Shown: positions 11,785-22,674 of the stretch, one piece after another
Layout: every line of letters starts with the position of its first letter
Numbering within the stretch: position 1 is the first letter of the stretch
Assembly: GCA_023101885.1 (NCBI GenBank)
Contig: JALPQD010000392.1
Coordinates: 385,515 to 449,514 of the forward strand
Reading direction: 5' to 3'
DNA length: 64,000 nt
From: Typhlomys cinereus
Taxonomy: Eukaryota; Chordata; Mammalia; Rodentia; Platacanthomyidae
Made by a program: the position numbers and the translations under genes
Notes under the pieces: model-generated
Seen by the model: only the letters and a program-made list of their open reading frames with translations
Databases searched by the model: none
Told to the model about the DNA's origin: nothing

Positions 11785-12110
11785 CCAGAGGGTGGGGAGA
11801 TGGCTCAGTAGGATAATACACTTGCCTCGAAAGCATGAGGACCAGAGTTTAGACCTCCAGCACACATGTAAAACCAGGTTAAGTGTGGAAGTCACCTATC
11901 ATCTGAGCACTCGGGAGTAAGAGATGTGAGATCCCTGGGGACAGTTGACTAGCTGGACTAACAGACTAGCAAGCTCTGGACTAACAGATTGGCAAGGATC
12001 CTGCCTCCATAAGTAAAGCAGAGGGCAACTGAGGCAGGCACCTGGAGCTTTCAGGCCTCCACACACTCACATACACACCACAGTCACATACTCATGAAGG
12101 AAAAAAGAAT
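11785..12110 (+). mobile_element. B4-like SINE, nearly full length
   Basis: Head GGTGGGGAGATGGCTCAGTA and CTTGCCTCGAAAGCATGAGG give a recognisable tRNA-like box A region; GACCAGAGTTTAGACCTCCAG is a decayed box B. The body has ATCTGAGCACTCGGGAG and the 3' end CAGGCCTCCACACACTCAC. An internal 'ACTAACAGACTAGCAAG' motif is duplicated at about 11955-12000. Confidence 0.65.
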
Positions 12111-12149
12111 GAGCTCAGAATGTAACTTCGGTGCTATGGGGTGCAGACA

Positions 12150-12350
12150 AAGAGAGTCTCCCAGGCTCACAGGTCAGTCAGCCTAAGTGAAACGGAACTG
12201 AAACCCCTCGGTTTAGTAAGAGACCCTTTCTCAACAAATAAGGTGGAACAAGCATTTGATATAGACCACTGATCTACACACTGCATGTGTGGATGCACAC
12301 ACTGACACAAACTTGCTTATGTGGACACACACATACATCATACCCATACC
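12150..12350 (+). mobile_element. B4-like SINE 3' part
   Basis: GTTTAGTAAGAGACCCTTTC, TCAACAAATAAGGTGGAACA and a CA-rich TGTGTGGATGCACACACTG tail are the 3' half of a B4-like SINE. The head is lost. Confidence 0.55.
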
Positions 12351-12355
12351 ATGTA

Positions 12356-12430
12356 CAGGAAGAAGAAGAAAGAAGAAGAAGAGAAGAGAAAGAAGAAGAA
12401 GAGAAAGAAGAAGAAAAAGAAAAAGAAGGT

Positions 12431-12461
<31 letters not shown>

Positions 12462-12480
12462 AAGGAAAAGAAGAAAATGG
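12356..12480 (+). repeat. Polypurine (GAA/GGA)n tract
   Basis: About 120 bp of almost pure purine on the plus strand, first AGAAGAAG-rich, then GGAGGA-rich. It generates long Lys/Glu/Arg or Ser/Phe frames on both strands that should not be read as proteins. It sits at the tail of the preceding SINE. Confidence 0.95.
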
Positions 12481-12649
12481 AGTCAGCTAATTTATCTAGA
12501 CTTTTAGCATTTCTGACAGATAAGCATATTGTTGTCTTCCACAAAGAAAATGCCCCCAAAACTCCACGTAATCATAACTCCCTCATTATAACTGATGTAG
12601 CGTCCAGCAGATTAACTGGTACACGACCCAGGATGTAGTTCTTGTCGTT

Positions 12650-12830
12650 CTAGTTGAAATAGCTTTCATTTATGTTGCCAAGCACTAAGTATTTTGCACT
12701 AATTATCTTAGTTGATCCCACATTAACTCTGCAAAGCAAGTATAATTATCTACATTTCATAAAGAAACAGAGGCAGGAAGTTGAGGAAACTTGTCTACGA
12801 CCCACAGACAGAAGAGGTGAAGTCAGGCAT
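12650..12830 (-). mobile_element. MIR SINE, reverse orientation
   Basis: GCCAAGCACTAAGTATTTTG, GCAAAGCAAGTATAATTATC, CATTTCATAAAGAAACAGAG and AAGTCAGGCATTGAACTG follow the reversed MIR consensus, including the 'aagaaacagaggcaggaag' core. Confidence 0.7.
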
Positions 12831-13159
12831 TGAACTGATGAGTTCTAAAGTTTTCGCCACGATGCTTTGTCAGATCCTTGTATCTTTGCAGCATGGAGGG
12901 TTCCAGGCAATCCAAGAGCCAGCTTTTGGCAAGAACTTCTGGTAATAGGCAGAGCTAAGAACTTGGGTGGCATCTGCTGAACTCCCCCACTGGCCCACAA
13001 TTCACATCTCCTACATCTTCCTTCTGTCTGGGAGACAATAGTGAGACCTAGGGGGGAACACAGGGGGACCAGAGAACCTTGGCCCAGGGAGTCCACTGCC
13101 CAAGATTTCTTCTTTGCTCACATATTTTGGGTCCCTTCAAAACACATAGACCTACTTTA

Positions 13160-13305
13160 TACCCATTTTACCTCCAAAGGAATTGAGGACTAGGGGAGTT
13201 GAGACCTTGCCAAAGTTCATACTGTGGAGTTGGGCAGAACTGGAGTTTTGAACTATGTCAGTCTGATATTCTAAACACTCGACCACAATGACTAGCTCAC
13301 CTACA
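13160..13305 (-). mobile_element. MIR SINE fragment, reverse orientation
   Basis: CAAAGGAATTGAGGACTAGG, GAGACCTTGCCAAAGTTCA and TGAACTATGTCAGTCTGATA match the reversed MIR core and head. A second scrap at 13365-13430 (CTGTGTGCCAAGCATTGTTC) may belong to another MIR. Confidence 0.55.
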
Positions 13306-13611
13306 CGTCCAGTGTCCCAAAACTACCAGTGAAGACGCGGCATTCACCTAGTGATTATGACCACGGTGGTCATGCAGTGGGCGCCCCCTGTGTGCCAAGC
13401 ATTGTTCTCACTTGAGTCTCTAGCCAGTGCTAGGGAGGAGGAGCTACAGGTCACATTCAACAAAAAATAAAATGCACGAAAAGCCAAAGGCAAAAGCTGG
13501 GGTTTCAACCTGAGCAATTACAGCAACCAAATGCTTCCAGCACCGGGATTTAGTATCTGCTGCTTCTGGATTTCATGTCTTAACCAGACCATTTTCTGGC
13601 TTTGATTTTAT

Positions 13612-13805
13612 TTGTTCATTTTTACCTGTATGTGGTATGTCTGTGTTTGGGCATATGCACATGTATGCATGTGAAGGCCAGAGGTTAACATTGGGCTTTA
13701 TTTCTCAAATGTTCCCCTCTCAGTTTTTTATATGGGGAGGGGGGTCTCTCGCTGAACCCGGAGCAAACCCTTTACTGATTGGACCATCTCCTCCACTCCC
13801 CTAGT
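13612..13805 (-). mobile_element. B4-like SINE, reverse orientation
   Basis: A TG-rich tail (GCACATGTATGCATGTGAAG) followed by GGCCAGAGGTTAACATTGGG, GGGGTCTCTCGCTGAACC and the head CTGATTGGACCATCTCC is a reversed B4-like SINE; the middle is partly deleted. Confidence 0.55.
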
Positions 13806-13809
13806 AAGT

Positions 13810-15245
13810 ATTTCTACGTTCCTATTTTAACTTTGCCTGTCAGAGCAGAATATATACCTCTTCCAGTCTGTGTCTTCTACTACAAAGTTCTAAAGTACTC
13901 TGGTGAAGAAGAATATCAGGAAAGTAAAAGAATTAACATAGATGCTTCTGGCTACGACCTTGAAAGAAGCAATCTGACGTTCAGCCTGGTTCCCTGCTCT
14001 TTTCTACAGAAGCGGCAGGCGGGCTCACTCTTGAGGACTTTAAAATAAACATCCACGGAGAGCTCCCGTGCCTCCGCAATGCACTTGGTCAGAAAGGCCC
14101 AACGAGAAGGCATCCTCTCAGTAAGGAACAGAGTGGCTTCATCAAACACAGTCTGTTTGAAATCATCCCTTTAACCAACCGCTAAGTGGCAGAGAGACAA
14201 GTAAACATATGCACAGAGAAAGTGCAGATGCTGAATGGAATGCCCTTTGGCATGGAGGTTTAGACACCCCCCCTCGTGTGGTGTCGCAAGACTTATAAAA
14301 ACCAGTCAGAGGATGAATAATTCAAAGAGATGTCTTTAGGTGTTTTCCAGAAAGAATCAGATGACACTGTTGTCAATAGAATCAATGTTGTCAGAGTGAG
14401 GCTTACACATTAACTGAGCTGGCAAGCGTTCTGGAATATAATTGAAGCAATCAGGAATGATAATAATAACCCCTAACATCTGTAGGGATTTATGCTGCAC
14501 AATACTTTTCGTAAGTGCGCTGCCTTATCCTCACCACAACTACAAAGATCCACAGGGCATCTTCTTACATATAAGAAAAATAGCACTCAGATTCTCCATG
14601 TTCGGAATTCAGTCATTACTCTTAAATGCTAGCAAGAATAACAGGAATTAAGAAACTAACCAGAGAAGTAGACAGACCAAGTCTCCCCTCCACAAGTTTG
14701 CCTGGGCCAGACCTCATATTTTGGCCACTTGTATTTTACAAAGAAGGATGAAAAGTTGGTTAAATGCATGTCTTCCTCTCGCTTGGTGACCAAATTAGAC
14801 AGCACAATAGAGCTGTCTGTCCAAATAGAAGCATTTATTTGGTCATCAGATTCAAGGAAACAGGCTTTGCTGGCCCCTAATGCAAATTCCGAGTGTGTAG
14901 ATCACCCTCTGGACTGACATAATCCCAGGCAGACACAGCTACTAACCAGGAAAGCCCTGACTGTATTTTAGGCCACACACCCAGGCTGGACACAACTTGT
15001 GCATGCCAGAGTATAAGCACTCTGGCCAGAGAATTGACAGGGGAGTTATTACCACAGGGTAATCAGGATCGTAAAGAAATCTGAGAAAGACACTCCGGAA
15101 CACTCTGCAAGGACCATTCAGATTTTCACTTTTAATACCTCGGGTTGAGTATCACTTCTCCAAAATGGTTGGGGCCAGAATTACTTCTGAGTTTGGATTC
15201 TTTTTATTTTGGAGTATTTTCTCTTTTATTTTCATGTATGTCTGT
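13810..15245. other. Mostly unique sequence with one MIR relic
   Basis: No gene recognised. A possible reversed MIR lies at 14445-14600 (CTAACATCTGTAGGGATTTA, CCTTATCCTCACCACAAC). Frames of 60-90 codons have no supporting motif. Confidence 0.4.
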
Positions 15246-15246
15246 G

Positions 15247-15247
<1 letters not shown>

Positions 15248-15299
<52 letters not shown>
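15248..15299. repeat. (GT)n microsatellite
   Basis: About 26 uninterrupted GT units, among the longest dinucleotide runs in the window. Confidence 0.97.
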
Positions 15300-15301
<2 letters not shown>

Positions 15302-15950
15302 CCCAAGGTTGATACTGGAAATCAATCTGAGATCCCTCTTCCAACTTATTCTTTTTGAAGCATGTTCTCTAGTAGAGCTCACCGATAAGACTAGAATAAA
15401 ATCTGTGAAAATGGGAAAGCAGGAAGCATTGAAGAATCAGATCACGAGATGCACAATATGTCAATCAAACGTACACTGGAATATAAAGAAAGTGAGACGG
15501 GACAGACCATGGCAGCCAGGTTAATCCAGCAGCTCTTAAGACTCCACTAAGCCTCCTTCCTATTCAAATACACATGGAGAGGTGCAACAAAAACATTTGC
15601 AAAAGAGAAGTAAAGATTGCACATCCTAGTGCCTGAGGGAAACACTGGAGAGCACATTCTAGAATCTTGTCTTCCGTGTATAACTTTGAACCAGAATTAC
15701 AGAACCTCCCAAAGCAGAAGCCTGAACACTAACTCCCTCGCCCATCTCTCCCTTCACCGGAAGTCAGAAGCAGAAATGCTCCTAGTCTAGCAAACCAGAA
15801 CTATATCCTGGGCCATTAGGACCCTGTTCCTCTCTTCACTCACATCAGATTCTCCATCTCGAGAACATTCTCCATGAAACCATCTCAAGATTCACAGATC
15901 CACTTTCCCACAAAAACAAACAAGCAAAAAATAAATAAAACTCAAAAAGG
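15300..15950. other. Unique sequence, no gene recognised
   Basis: Nothing recognisable apart from A-rich steps near 15910-15940. Confidence 0.4.
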
Positions 15951-15954
15951 AACA

Positions 15955-16226
15955 TTGTTTTCTTTATGCCTAAGAAGACCTCATGTCAACTTTTCTTTAT
16001 TCTTCATCCATTGATGGAAACCTAGGGTGTCTCCATAGCCGGGCTGGTGTGGATGGTACTGCAGTAAAGATGGATGTGCAGGTATCTCTAGTATATATTA
16101 TATGACGTACGCAGGCATATCATGCTGGATCCTATAGTACCCAGGTGGAGCATATTGTAGTCTTATTTAGCTTTTTAGAATCTCCATGCTGATTTCCTTA
16201 GTGGCTCTACTGATGGAGTTTATTCT
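15955..16226 (-). mobile_element. Old L1 fragment, part 1 (ORF2/3' region)
   Basis: On the plus strand CTTTATTCTTCATCCATTGA, ATCATGCTGGATCCTATAG and GAATCTCCATGCTGATTTCC read as the reverse complement of the 3' third of an L1 ORF2. The element continues at 16583 after an inserted hAT-like element. Confidence 0.75.
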
Positions 16227-16234
16227 CTTACAAT

Positions 16235-16574
16235 ATTCCAATTACAGTTCTTAGTTCAGTTTGACAAGAGAGCACGCACCATCACCAAAGAAAGGGCCGA
16301 GGGAATTGGCCGCACCATCTCCATATAACAGCTAAGAAAGGGACGATCCTTACTTGCCAGACCTGAATGCCTGGCCAAGTATACCAAGAATGCCAACTTC
16401 CTCAACCGGCTCTCTGTGTTTTGTTTACCTGTCCAGGCCTGATTTCACCCACCATGGGCTGGGCCTTCCCCACCAACTAGAAACTCCTGCAGGTTCACTG
16501 TAGGCTTAACTCAAACACTAATTATCTATAAGTGTGCCAGAACTTGAATCCTCAACCATCAAACTGGCCCCTCA
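16235..16574 (-). mobile_element. URR1/RCHARR1-type nonautonomous hAT element, nested in L1
   Basis: Reverse copy of the roughly 430-bp family seen at 22240 and 29365: CTTACTTGCCAGACCTGAAT, GGCCAAGTATACCAAGAATG, CACCATGGGCTGGGCCTTC, ACTAATTATCTATAAGTGTG. It interrupts an L1. The flanks CTTACAAT (16227-16234) and CTTACATT (16575-16582) agree at 7 of 8 bases, consistent with the 8-bp target duplication of hAT transposases. Confidence 0.7.
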
Positions 16575-16582
16575 CTTACATT

Positions 16583-16925
16583 TCTATCAGCAGTGGATGA
16601 GGTTCCTTGGACCCTCACACTCATCAGCACCTGGTGTTGCTTGTTTGCTTAATAGTGGTCATTTGGGCTGGGCAAGAGGAAATCCCAATATAGTTTTCAT
16701 TTGCATTTCCACGCACCAGCTTTGTTCATTTGACTGTTTCTTAAGGGGAATCACTTCTTGTTTCCGTGCTTTGCTTGTTGAGTTCTTCATGTATGCTAGA
16801 TGTTAATGCCCCATGGGATGTAGTTTAACCCATTCATAGACTATCCCTAGTCTTGTCCTTGTTTCCTTTGCTGTGCAGAAGCTTTTTAATGAGATGCAAC
16901 CTCATTTGCCCATGGCTAATCTCGA
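16583..16925 (-). mobile_element. Old L1 fragment, part 2
   Basis: CTATCAGCAGTGGATGAGG, CTCATCAGCACCTGGTGTTG, TTTTCATTTGCATTTCCACG and TTTGCTGTGCAGAAGCTTTT are landmarks of reversed L1 ORF2 3' sequence, in order and continuing the fragment ending at 16226. Diverged, no coding potential. Confidence 0.8.
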
Positions 16926-16999
16926 TTAGTACAAAGCAAAGCTTATTAGAATGAAACCACTCGTTTTATGGACCCAGAGACTGAGCAGCAACAGCAGAC

Positions 17000-17435
17000 A
17001 GATTAATCAAGTGAAAACTGGTTTCCCTGTGTTGTCCCTCTCGTTGTCATTTGTGACAGTCCCTCTGCCTCCCATCCTTCCCCTCTAAATCCACTCTTCC
17101 TCCTAAAATGAGAACAAGATTTTGCAGGGCAATCTAACCCTGACAAGAACTTTAACTACAGAGTCCCCCACCCTTGTTTGAGGTTTCACTTCGCCCACTT
17201 TCTGTTTCCAACAGCCAACCAGGGTCCAGAAATAGTAAATGGAAACTTCCCAAAATAAACAATGTATAAGTTCTAAATTGTATGTCATTCTGGTAGTTTG
17301 GTGAAATCATATGTACTGCCCCACTCTACACTGGGATATGAATGTTCCATTTGAGCAGAGAGTACCAATGTTGTATGTATATGTTTCCTGCCTGCAATCT
17401 AGTTGGCATCTTGGTTAGCAGATCAGCTTTTATGA
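17000..17435. other. Unique sequence, no gene recognised
   Basis: No recognisable repeat or exon. A short minus-strand frame (17103-17288) is unsupported. Confidence 0.35.
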
Positions 17436-17439
17436 TATC

Positions 17440-17635
17440 ATGGGGTTTGTATTCAAGTAGCCTTTATTTTATTTAATAACAGTCCAAACACACAAGAATA
17501 GCGATGCTGGCAATTGTATTACAGTATACTATATTTGTTCTATCTTACTATTTATTGTCAGGGCTAATCCCCTCAATGAGTCTAATTAGTACATTGAACT
17601 CACAGATATGTAACCATAAAAAACATTATAAATAT
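17440..17635 (+). mobile_element. Ancient Tigger/pogo-like DNA transposon fragment
   Basis: CAAACACACAAGAATAGCGA, GATGCTGGCAATTGTATT, TTACTATTTATTGTCAGGGC and AGATATGTAACCATAAAAAA resemble a mammal-wide Tigger-type relic as I recall it. No open frame. The next element abuts it at 17638. Confidence 0.45.
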
Positions 17636-17637
17636 AG

Positions 17638-18122
17638 GTGTGATGGTTAATCTTGGTCATCAAATGTATTGGGTCTGGAATCAACTAGCAGACCAGCCAC
17701 TGGACATACAAGAAGGGATTATTTGGATCAAGTTATTTGAACCTGGAAGACCCACCCTAAATGTGGATGACACTTTCCGGTGGCAATCCAGCTATAAAGA
17801 AGTGCCAAAGAAAAGTTTGCTTTTGCCCACTTGTCTTCACATCATTATGGGTACGTTGGTCTTCCTGATGCCATTGGAATCATTAGAATGCGTCCTTCAC
17901 TGACATTAGAACCTAGTTCTTTGACTTTCCAAAGTGGACTAAAGACCAGTGGCTTAGTGGGACTCCCCCAGACCTCCCAACCAGGACTTCTAAGTTAGTC
18001 AGCCTTGTGGACTAAACACGCCAGCCACCATTGTTAGACTACCTGCTCCTCATCACTAGGCCATTCTAACAAATATATATTCATTCTATCCGTTTTGTTC
18101 CTCCAGCGAACCCTGACTAATA
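17638..18122 (+). mobile_element. URR1-like nonautonomous hAT element, essentially full length
   Basis: It starts TGTGATGGTTAATCTTGG and ends GAACCCTGACTAATACA, the termini I associate with rodent URR1 elements. It has GGTCTGGAATCAACTAG, GGAAGACCCACCCTAAATG and CTATCCGTTTTGTTCCTCC in the expected order. It has no transposase, so it must have been moved in trans. At about 485 bp it looks near complete. The 87-codon frame inside it is incidental. Confidence 0.8.
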
Positions 18123-18630
18123 CAGATTGTGGTATCAGAAGGGAAAATTTCAGTATCTCCTCCAGGTCTTGGGTAAGGAGAGGCTCCTGCAGCTTCTACT
18201 GCCCTTCGATGGAAGCTGCTGTGATTCCTCCCTGTTTCCTTTCCCAGTCTCTTCTTGGACTCCCTCCTGTATCTGACCCTCCTTTTGAGCCTCAGATGAC
18301 TCCTTATACTCAACTAGCCTGGCCTTCGGCAGCTTGGTCGTTCACACTGCACTTCTGTCCTGCAGCTGACTCCCTGGCTGCTTCTCGCAGCCCTCCTTTG
18401 CCTGGGAAAGTTTCTCCATTCTTTATGACCCAGCAGGGAGGCCTTCCCTTCCAGAAATACGGCCTCAGGCCCCCTCACGCTGAGTCAGGGGCCTTCTTTC
18501 CCACACACTCTCCACTGCAACACGGGCTTGTCCTATCCTTTAGATGCTCATTTGTCGGTCTGTAACTTCACCACTGAGTCACAAGTGTCCGGGCGGGAAA
18601 GCAGAGGCCACAGCTTGGATTGTTCTTCTC
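18123..18630. other. Unique sequence, no gene recognised
   Basis: CT-rich unique DNA. An open frame (18095-18565, plus, 156 codons) begins inside the hAT element and has no recognisable domain; I do not treat it as a gene. Confidence 0.4.
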
Positions 18631-18720
18631 TGCATGAATGACTGCTGTGCGTGAATGAATGCTGTGCGTGAATGAATGCTGTGCATGAATGAATGCTCTG
18701 CGTGAATGAATGCTCTGCAC
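18631..18720. repeat. 17-bp minisatellite
   Basis: Units start at 18631, 18648, 18665, 18682, 18699 and a partial one at 18716. Consensus is TGCGTGAATGAATGCTG, with changes at positions 4 and 17. The period is not a multiple of three, so different frames give unrelated His/Ser/Cys-rich peptides. Confidence 0.9.
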
Positions 18721-18789
18721 CTACCACAGGCCTGCATGGATGCTTTGGGTAAGTGCTCCCTTCAGCAGAGTATATACTAGAACCTGCAT

Positions 18790-18834
18790 TACAGTGAGTA
18801 AGTGAGTGGGTGAATGGATGGATGGATGGATGAT
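18790..18834. repeat. (GAGT)n/(GGAT)n simple repeat
   Basis: GTGAGTAAGTGAGTGGGTGA followed by five ATGG-type units. Confidence 0.9.
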
Positions 18835-18839
18835 TTAGA

Positions 18840-19498
18840 AAGGAGCCGGGACAGAGGAACAGCAAAGACAAAGGTAATAGCAAAAGGTAGTGGGGTCCAG
18901 TCGATAGACCTCCAGGGAGGTACCTCAGGTTCACTGAGTGTTCTGTTGGGGAAACTTGTAGGGCCTGGAAATCTTCCAAGATGGGGGAGAGACCCCTCAA
19001 AGAATAGAACCAGGCCGGAACGGTCTACAGAATGAAGCAAATGTTTGAAATTGGGATGATCTATGAATCCAGGAAGTCTACCCACTTGTCCCTGTCCACG
19101 GAACAGACCAGCGCTCTACACAGAATGAGAATCCAGACGTTCACAGAGCTCCGCTGGACAGACAGAGGCTGCGCAGCTACATGTCCTCTGCCCCTTATAT
19201 TGTTTCCTTTCGGGAGACACAAACCATTTGTGAGATTTGCAAGTCTGGGAGAAAGAAAAAAACCTCCAAGCATTTGTGGGGTGAAAAAGTCAGGTCACAT
19301 TACACTGTGGCACAATCACTGCTCCCTGAACCAGCCAGGGAGCGCCCGCTAAGCATTGGTTACAGGAGACCTGGTTCTCCCTGCTACGGACAAGAACCAC
19401 CCACATTCCTCTTCTTTATGCTCCCCAGAGAGCCTAACTCCACATACCCTCCTTCTTCCCCTCTCTCTCACCCCAGGTCTCTGTATACACAACACACA
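18840..19498. other. Unique sequence, no gene recognised
   Basis: Overlapping frames of 70-106 codons on both strands have no motif; no known repeat. Confidence 0.4.
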
Positions 19499-19508
19499 GA
19501 CACCACAC

Positions 19509-19547
<39 letters not shown>
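19499..19547. repeat. (CA)n microsatellite
   Basis: CACACACGCA followed by about 18 CA units. Confidence 0.95.
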
Positions 19548-19548
<1 letters not shown>

Positions 19549-19549
19549 C

Positions 19550-20625
19550 AGCCTTATTCTTTCACAATGTACGAACAGCTGTGTTCTCATGATTAGACTG
19601 ATGTGAGAACATGAGGTCTGTTTATTTGGAGTTAAGAAGAAAATGCTTACAATCTAAAAAAGTCAATGAATGGTTTCTTGGCAACTTCTTGTGTAACTGT
19701 TGTGAAACAATGTCTCTCTCTCACTCTGCCTTGCTCCCTTTTTCTTTCATCTCCTCCCTTAGACCCTCGGGGATTTTTTTTTTTCTGTAATCAAAACTGA
19801 GAATCTCTCGTGAAGAGAATTCACGTAAATGTACGCATGTGCATGATCAAAGCTGTATACACAGCTCAAAGTGGTCACAGAATCCCTGAAATCTGGTTCT
19901 CAGTGCTGCTCTACACACACAGCATCCAGAAGTCTCGAACGTGATATCTCCTTCAACCAGGCAAAGAAAAAAGTGAGTACAGGATGGTGGGTCTCCTTCA
20001 GAGTTAATTCGAAACTCCCTCCTATGCCCTCCCTGACAAGACAAATTCTTATCCCAAAGCATCTCTGCTCCTGCCCAATGAGATCTGGTTTCCCATCTCT
20101 CTCGCATTCTCCCAGGTTGCCCAAACTTATGAGTCATGAGCATCCTTTAAGTGAAAGTCTGAGGAAAACATCACAAAGTCTGTAAGGCTCCCCCTGTATG
20201 AATCACTGCAGTGCCTCTTCGCTGGCTTCGCCCACTGGCCCTGCCCACTAGGGGATGGTATCAGTGCAGGCCTGAGAGCCTCCACAGGTCGCGTGCAGAT
20301 GTTGAGCTGCCCTCTCCTCCCTAACCCCCCTACCATGTTACCTAAAGCTTCTCCACACATCCTGAGCTTGACTTCATCCCTCTTGAGTCCTGGGAAACTC
20401 TTAGAGTGTCAACTGGTCCACACAGTCTTGTGATCCTGATCACTTCATTGTCCAATGAGAATATCTCCTGAATTGATGTGGCAAACGTGAAATAAAGGAA
20501 ACTGTGAACCAGTCATTTAGAGATGCTCCTATGCCTGGACACGGGCTAGATAGCGCACTGTCCTCAAAAACAACCTCCCGAGAATGACAATAAGGAATGA
20601 GATGAGCCTGCTGTGGTGACGATGA
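19550..20625. other. Unique sequence, no gene recognised
   Basis: Ordinary unique DNA. The frames at 19847-20360 overlap antisense to one another and have no support. Confidence 0.4.
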
Positions 20626-20629
20626 GCAC

Positions 20630-20762
20630 CTCAAGAGACCATCACTAGGCTGGATGTTTATCTCTACCATGTACCAACTGCGGGACTTTCAGAGAAAGCT
20701 TTTTACTTCTCTGTGTGTCTTCATCTGTTTCTTCATTTGTTAAAAAAAAAAAAAAAAAAAAA
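20630..20762 (+). mobile_element. MIR SINE fragment with adjoining A-run
   Basis: CCATGTACCAACTGCGGGAC, TTCTCTGTGTGTCTTCATC and TGTTTCTTCATTTGTT follow the MIR core (tgtgacc...cctcagtttcttcatctgt). An A-run of about 21 bp (20742-20762) follows; MIR lacks this tail, so the run is a later microsatellite. Confidence 0.5.
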
Positions 20763-20914
20763 GACAGAATGTTTTTTTAAATGCCTGCTGTCTCAAGATT
20801 CTCTTGAGATCTAAATGAGCCACATCACAGAAGGCAATAGTATCTCAGGCTACAGTAAGTTGTTTTATACCTGTAGGATGCTGCTGCTGCATTTTTCTGA
20901 GGAGGAAGCCTTTA

Positions 20915-21270
20915 TGCTTTGAATGCAAACTATCCCCCCACAAGCTCTTTGTGTCAAATAGTAGTGCCCAGCTGGTAGGGCTTTTGGGGGACATTCTAGA
21001 AGTGGGATCTCATGGCAGGAAGTAGGTGACTAAGAACACGCCTCTGATGTTTCCATCTGACCCCATCCCGTCCTCGGTCTCTGCTTCCTCGTCCCCTGTA
21101 CTCCCAGTCACCATGATGCTTTGTCACACAATGAGCCCAGCCAGGATTAACGAAGTCACAGACAATAGATTGGAGCGTCTAAACCCGTGATGCCAAACAA
21201 AGTCTTCCTCCTTTAAGCGGTTCTGCTGATACTGTGTCAGAATCGCCAAAAACTAAACAACGTGGAGACT
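20915..21270 (+). mobile_element. Mammalian nonautonomous DNA transposon-like element (family D)
   Basis: TGCTTTGAATGCAAACTATC, a 'GCTGGTAGGGCTTTTGGGG' block and a 'tcaccatgatgctttgtcac' block give the order seen also at 27595, 29293 and 31425. In other mammals the same order ends with 'aagttg...tctcaggtattttgtcacagcaac'. I recognise the family but cannot name it with certainty. Confidence 0.45.
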
Positions 21271-21317
21271 GAGCCTCAGAGAAGTGAAGAAATGACCCTC
21301 TCAGGAGCCCGAGCCCA

Positions 21318-21625
21318 CGGCGAGAGGGTCCAGTCCCTGGGTAGGCGAATGAAATGGAGGGAGCTGGTGAAGGAAGTTGCAGCCTTCTGTATACTTGACC
21401 GGACATGCTAGTCTGGCAAATGAAGACCATCCATCCCTCAGGGGTATTGTGGATTTTGTGGGGTCAGTTTCTTTGCCCTCTGGTGTTGACGTGGATCCTT
21501 CTGCTAAGCTGGATTAAGAACTGTAACTAGTCTATTATAAGAGAACATAAAACTTCTTGTTCTCTGGTTAAACTATTTGGTCATGAACTTATCAGCACCA
21601 TTCGGAGTCGCTATAACAATGGATG
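21318..21625 (+). mobile_element. URR1/RCHARR1-type hAT element, 5'-truncated
   Basis: GTATACTTGACCGGACATGC, TAGTCTGGCAAATGAAGACC, AAGCTGGATTAAGAACTGTA and ACTATTTGGTCATGAACTTA parallel the copies at 22240 and 29365. The 5' third is missing. An A-rich run follows at 21697-21720. Confidence 0.7.
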
Positions 21626-22239
21626 TTCATTTTATCATTCTTCATATGGTTTTTCATGACTTTAAATAGTTTATTAAAATAAATAATTCAATTAAACTAA
21701 AAAAAAAAAAAAGAAAAAAGAAATGACTCCCTCAAGGTTGGACCCTGCTATAATAAAATACCTGACCCAAGAAATTTAGGGAAGAGGGGCTTACTAACCT
21801 CGAGACTCCAGATTATAGTTCATCACTAGAAATCGTGGCAGCCAGGGCTGCAGGGAAGAAGCAGAGAGCAGCGATTCAACGCACACATGCTTTTGCTCAG
21901 GACCCTTTCTTGAGAGCCTTATGAGATCAGGACACCAAGCCCAGGGAAGGGTGCGACCCACAGTGAGTGCTTCTCCCCCCAATCAAAGCAGCCAAGACAA
22001 TCGTCCCCCAGCTGTGTCCAGAAGCCGGCTTCACTCGGAGGACCCCTCACAGCCTTGTCCAGAGACCTGCCCCCTGGAGACCAAGTCAGCCATCGCACAA
22101 GGCCGCGCTCGTGAGCAGCAAAGAGAGTCATCCTAGAACCGCGGGTCCTGGTTGGATTCCGCGAACTCGAGGAATCTCGACCACTCTGTGCTACTTGGGA
22201 TCCTGGTCACTTCATGATGTGCTCAAAGATTCTGGAACA

Positions 22240-22672
22240 CCGTCATAGCTAGACTCAGGTGTCCACTCGACAGTTGAGGGTTTGAGCTCTGGGCACATTT
22301 ATAGAGAATTAGTGGTAGAGTTAGGCCCAGAGCAAAGCTGCAGGAGATTGTCTAGCTAATGGGGAAGGTCCAGCCTATGGACTAGGCCCTGAATAGATGA
22401 ATAAAATACTGAGAGCCAGTTGAGGAAGTTGGCATCCTTGTGCACACTTGGCCAGACATGCTGGTCTGGCAAGTAAGGATCATCCTTCTCTCAGTCATTA
22501 CATAGAGATTGTGTGGTCAGTTCCCTTACCCTTGGTGTTGGTGTGAGCTCTCCTGTCAAGCTGGACTGAGAACTGTAACCAGATAATGTAAAAGACAATA
22601 AACCCCTTGTTCCCTAAGCCATTTGATGGTCATTTATCAGCAACCATGTAGGCGAACTGTAACAAACATTAA
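22240..22672 (+). mobile_element. URR1/RCHARR1-type hAT element, full length
   Basis: Shares the whole order with the 29365 copy: CAGTTGAGGGTTTGAGCTCT, GGGCACATTTATAGAGAATT, GCAGGAGATTGTCTAGC, TTGGCCAGACATGCTGGTCT, AAACCCCTTGTTCCCTAAGC and CATTTATCAGCAACCATG. No coding capacity. By eye this and the 29365 copy are the best-preserved members. Confidence 0.8.
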
Positions 22673-22674
22673 AC

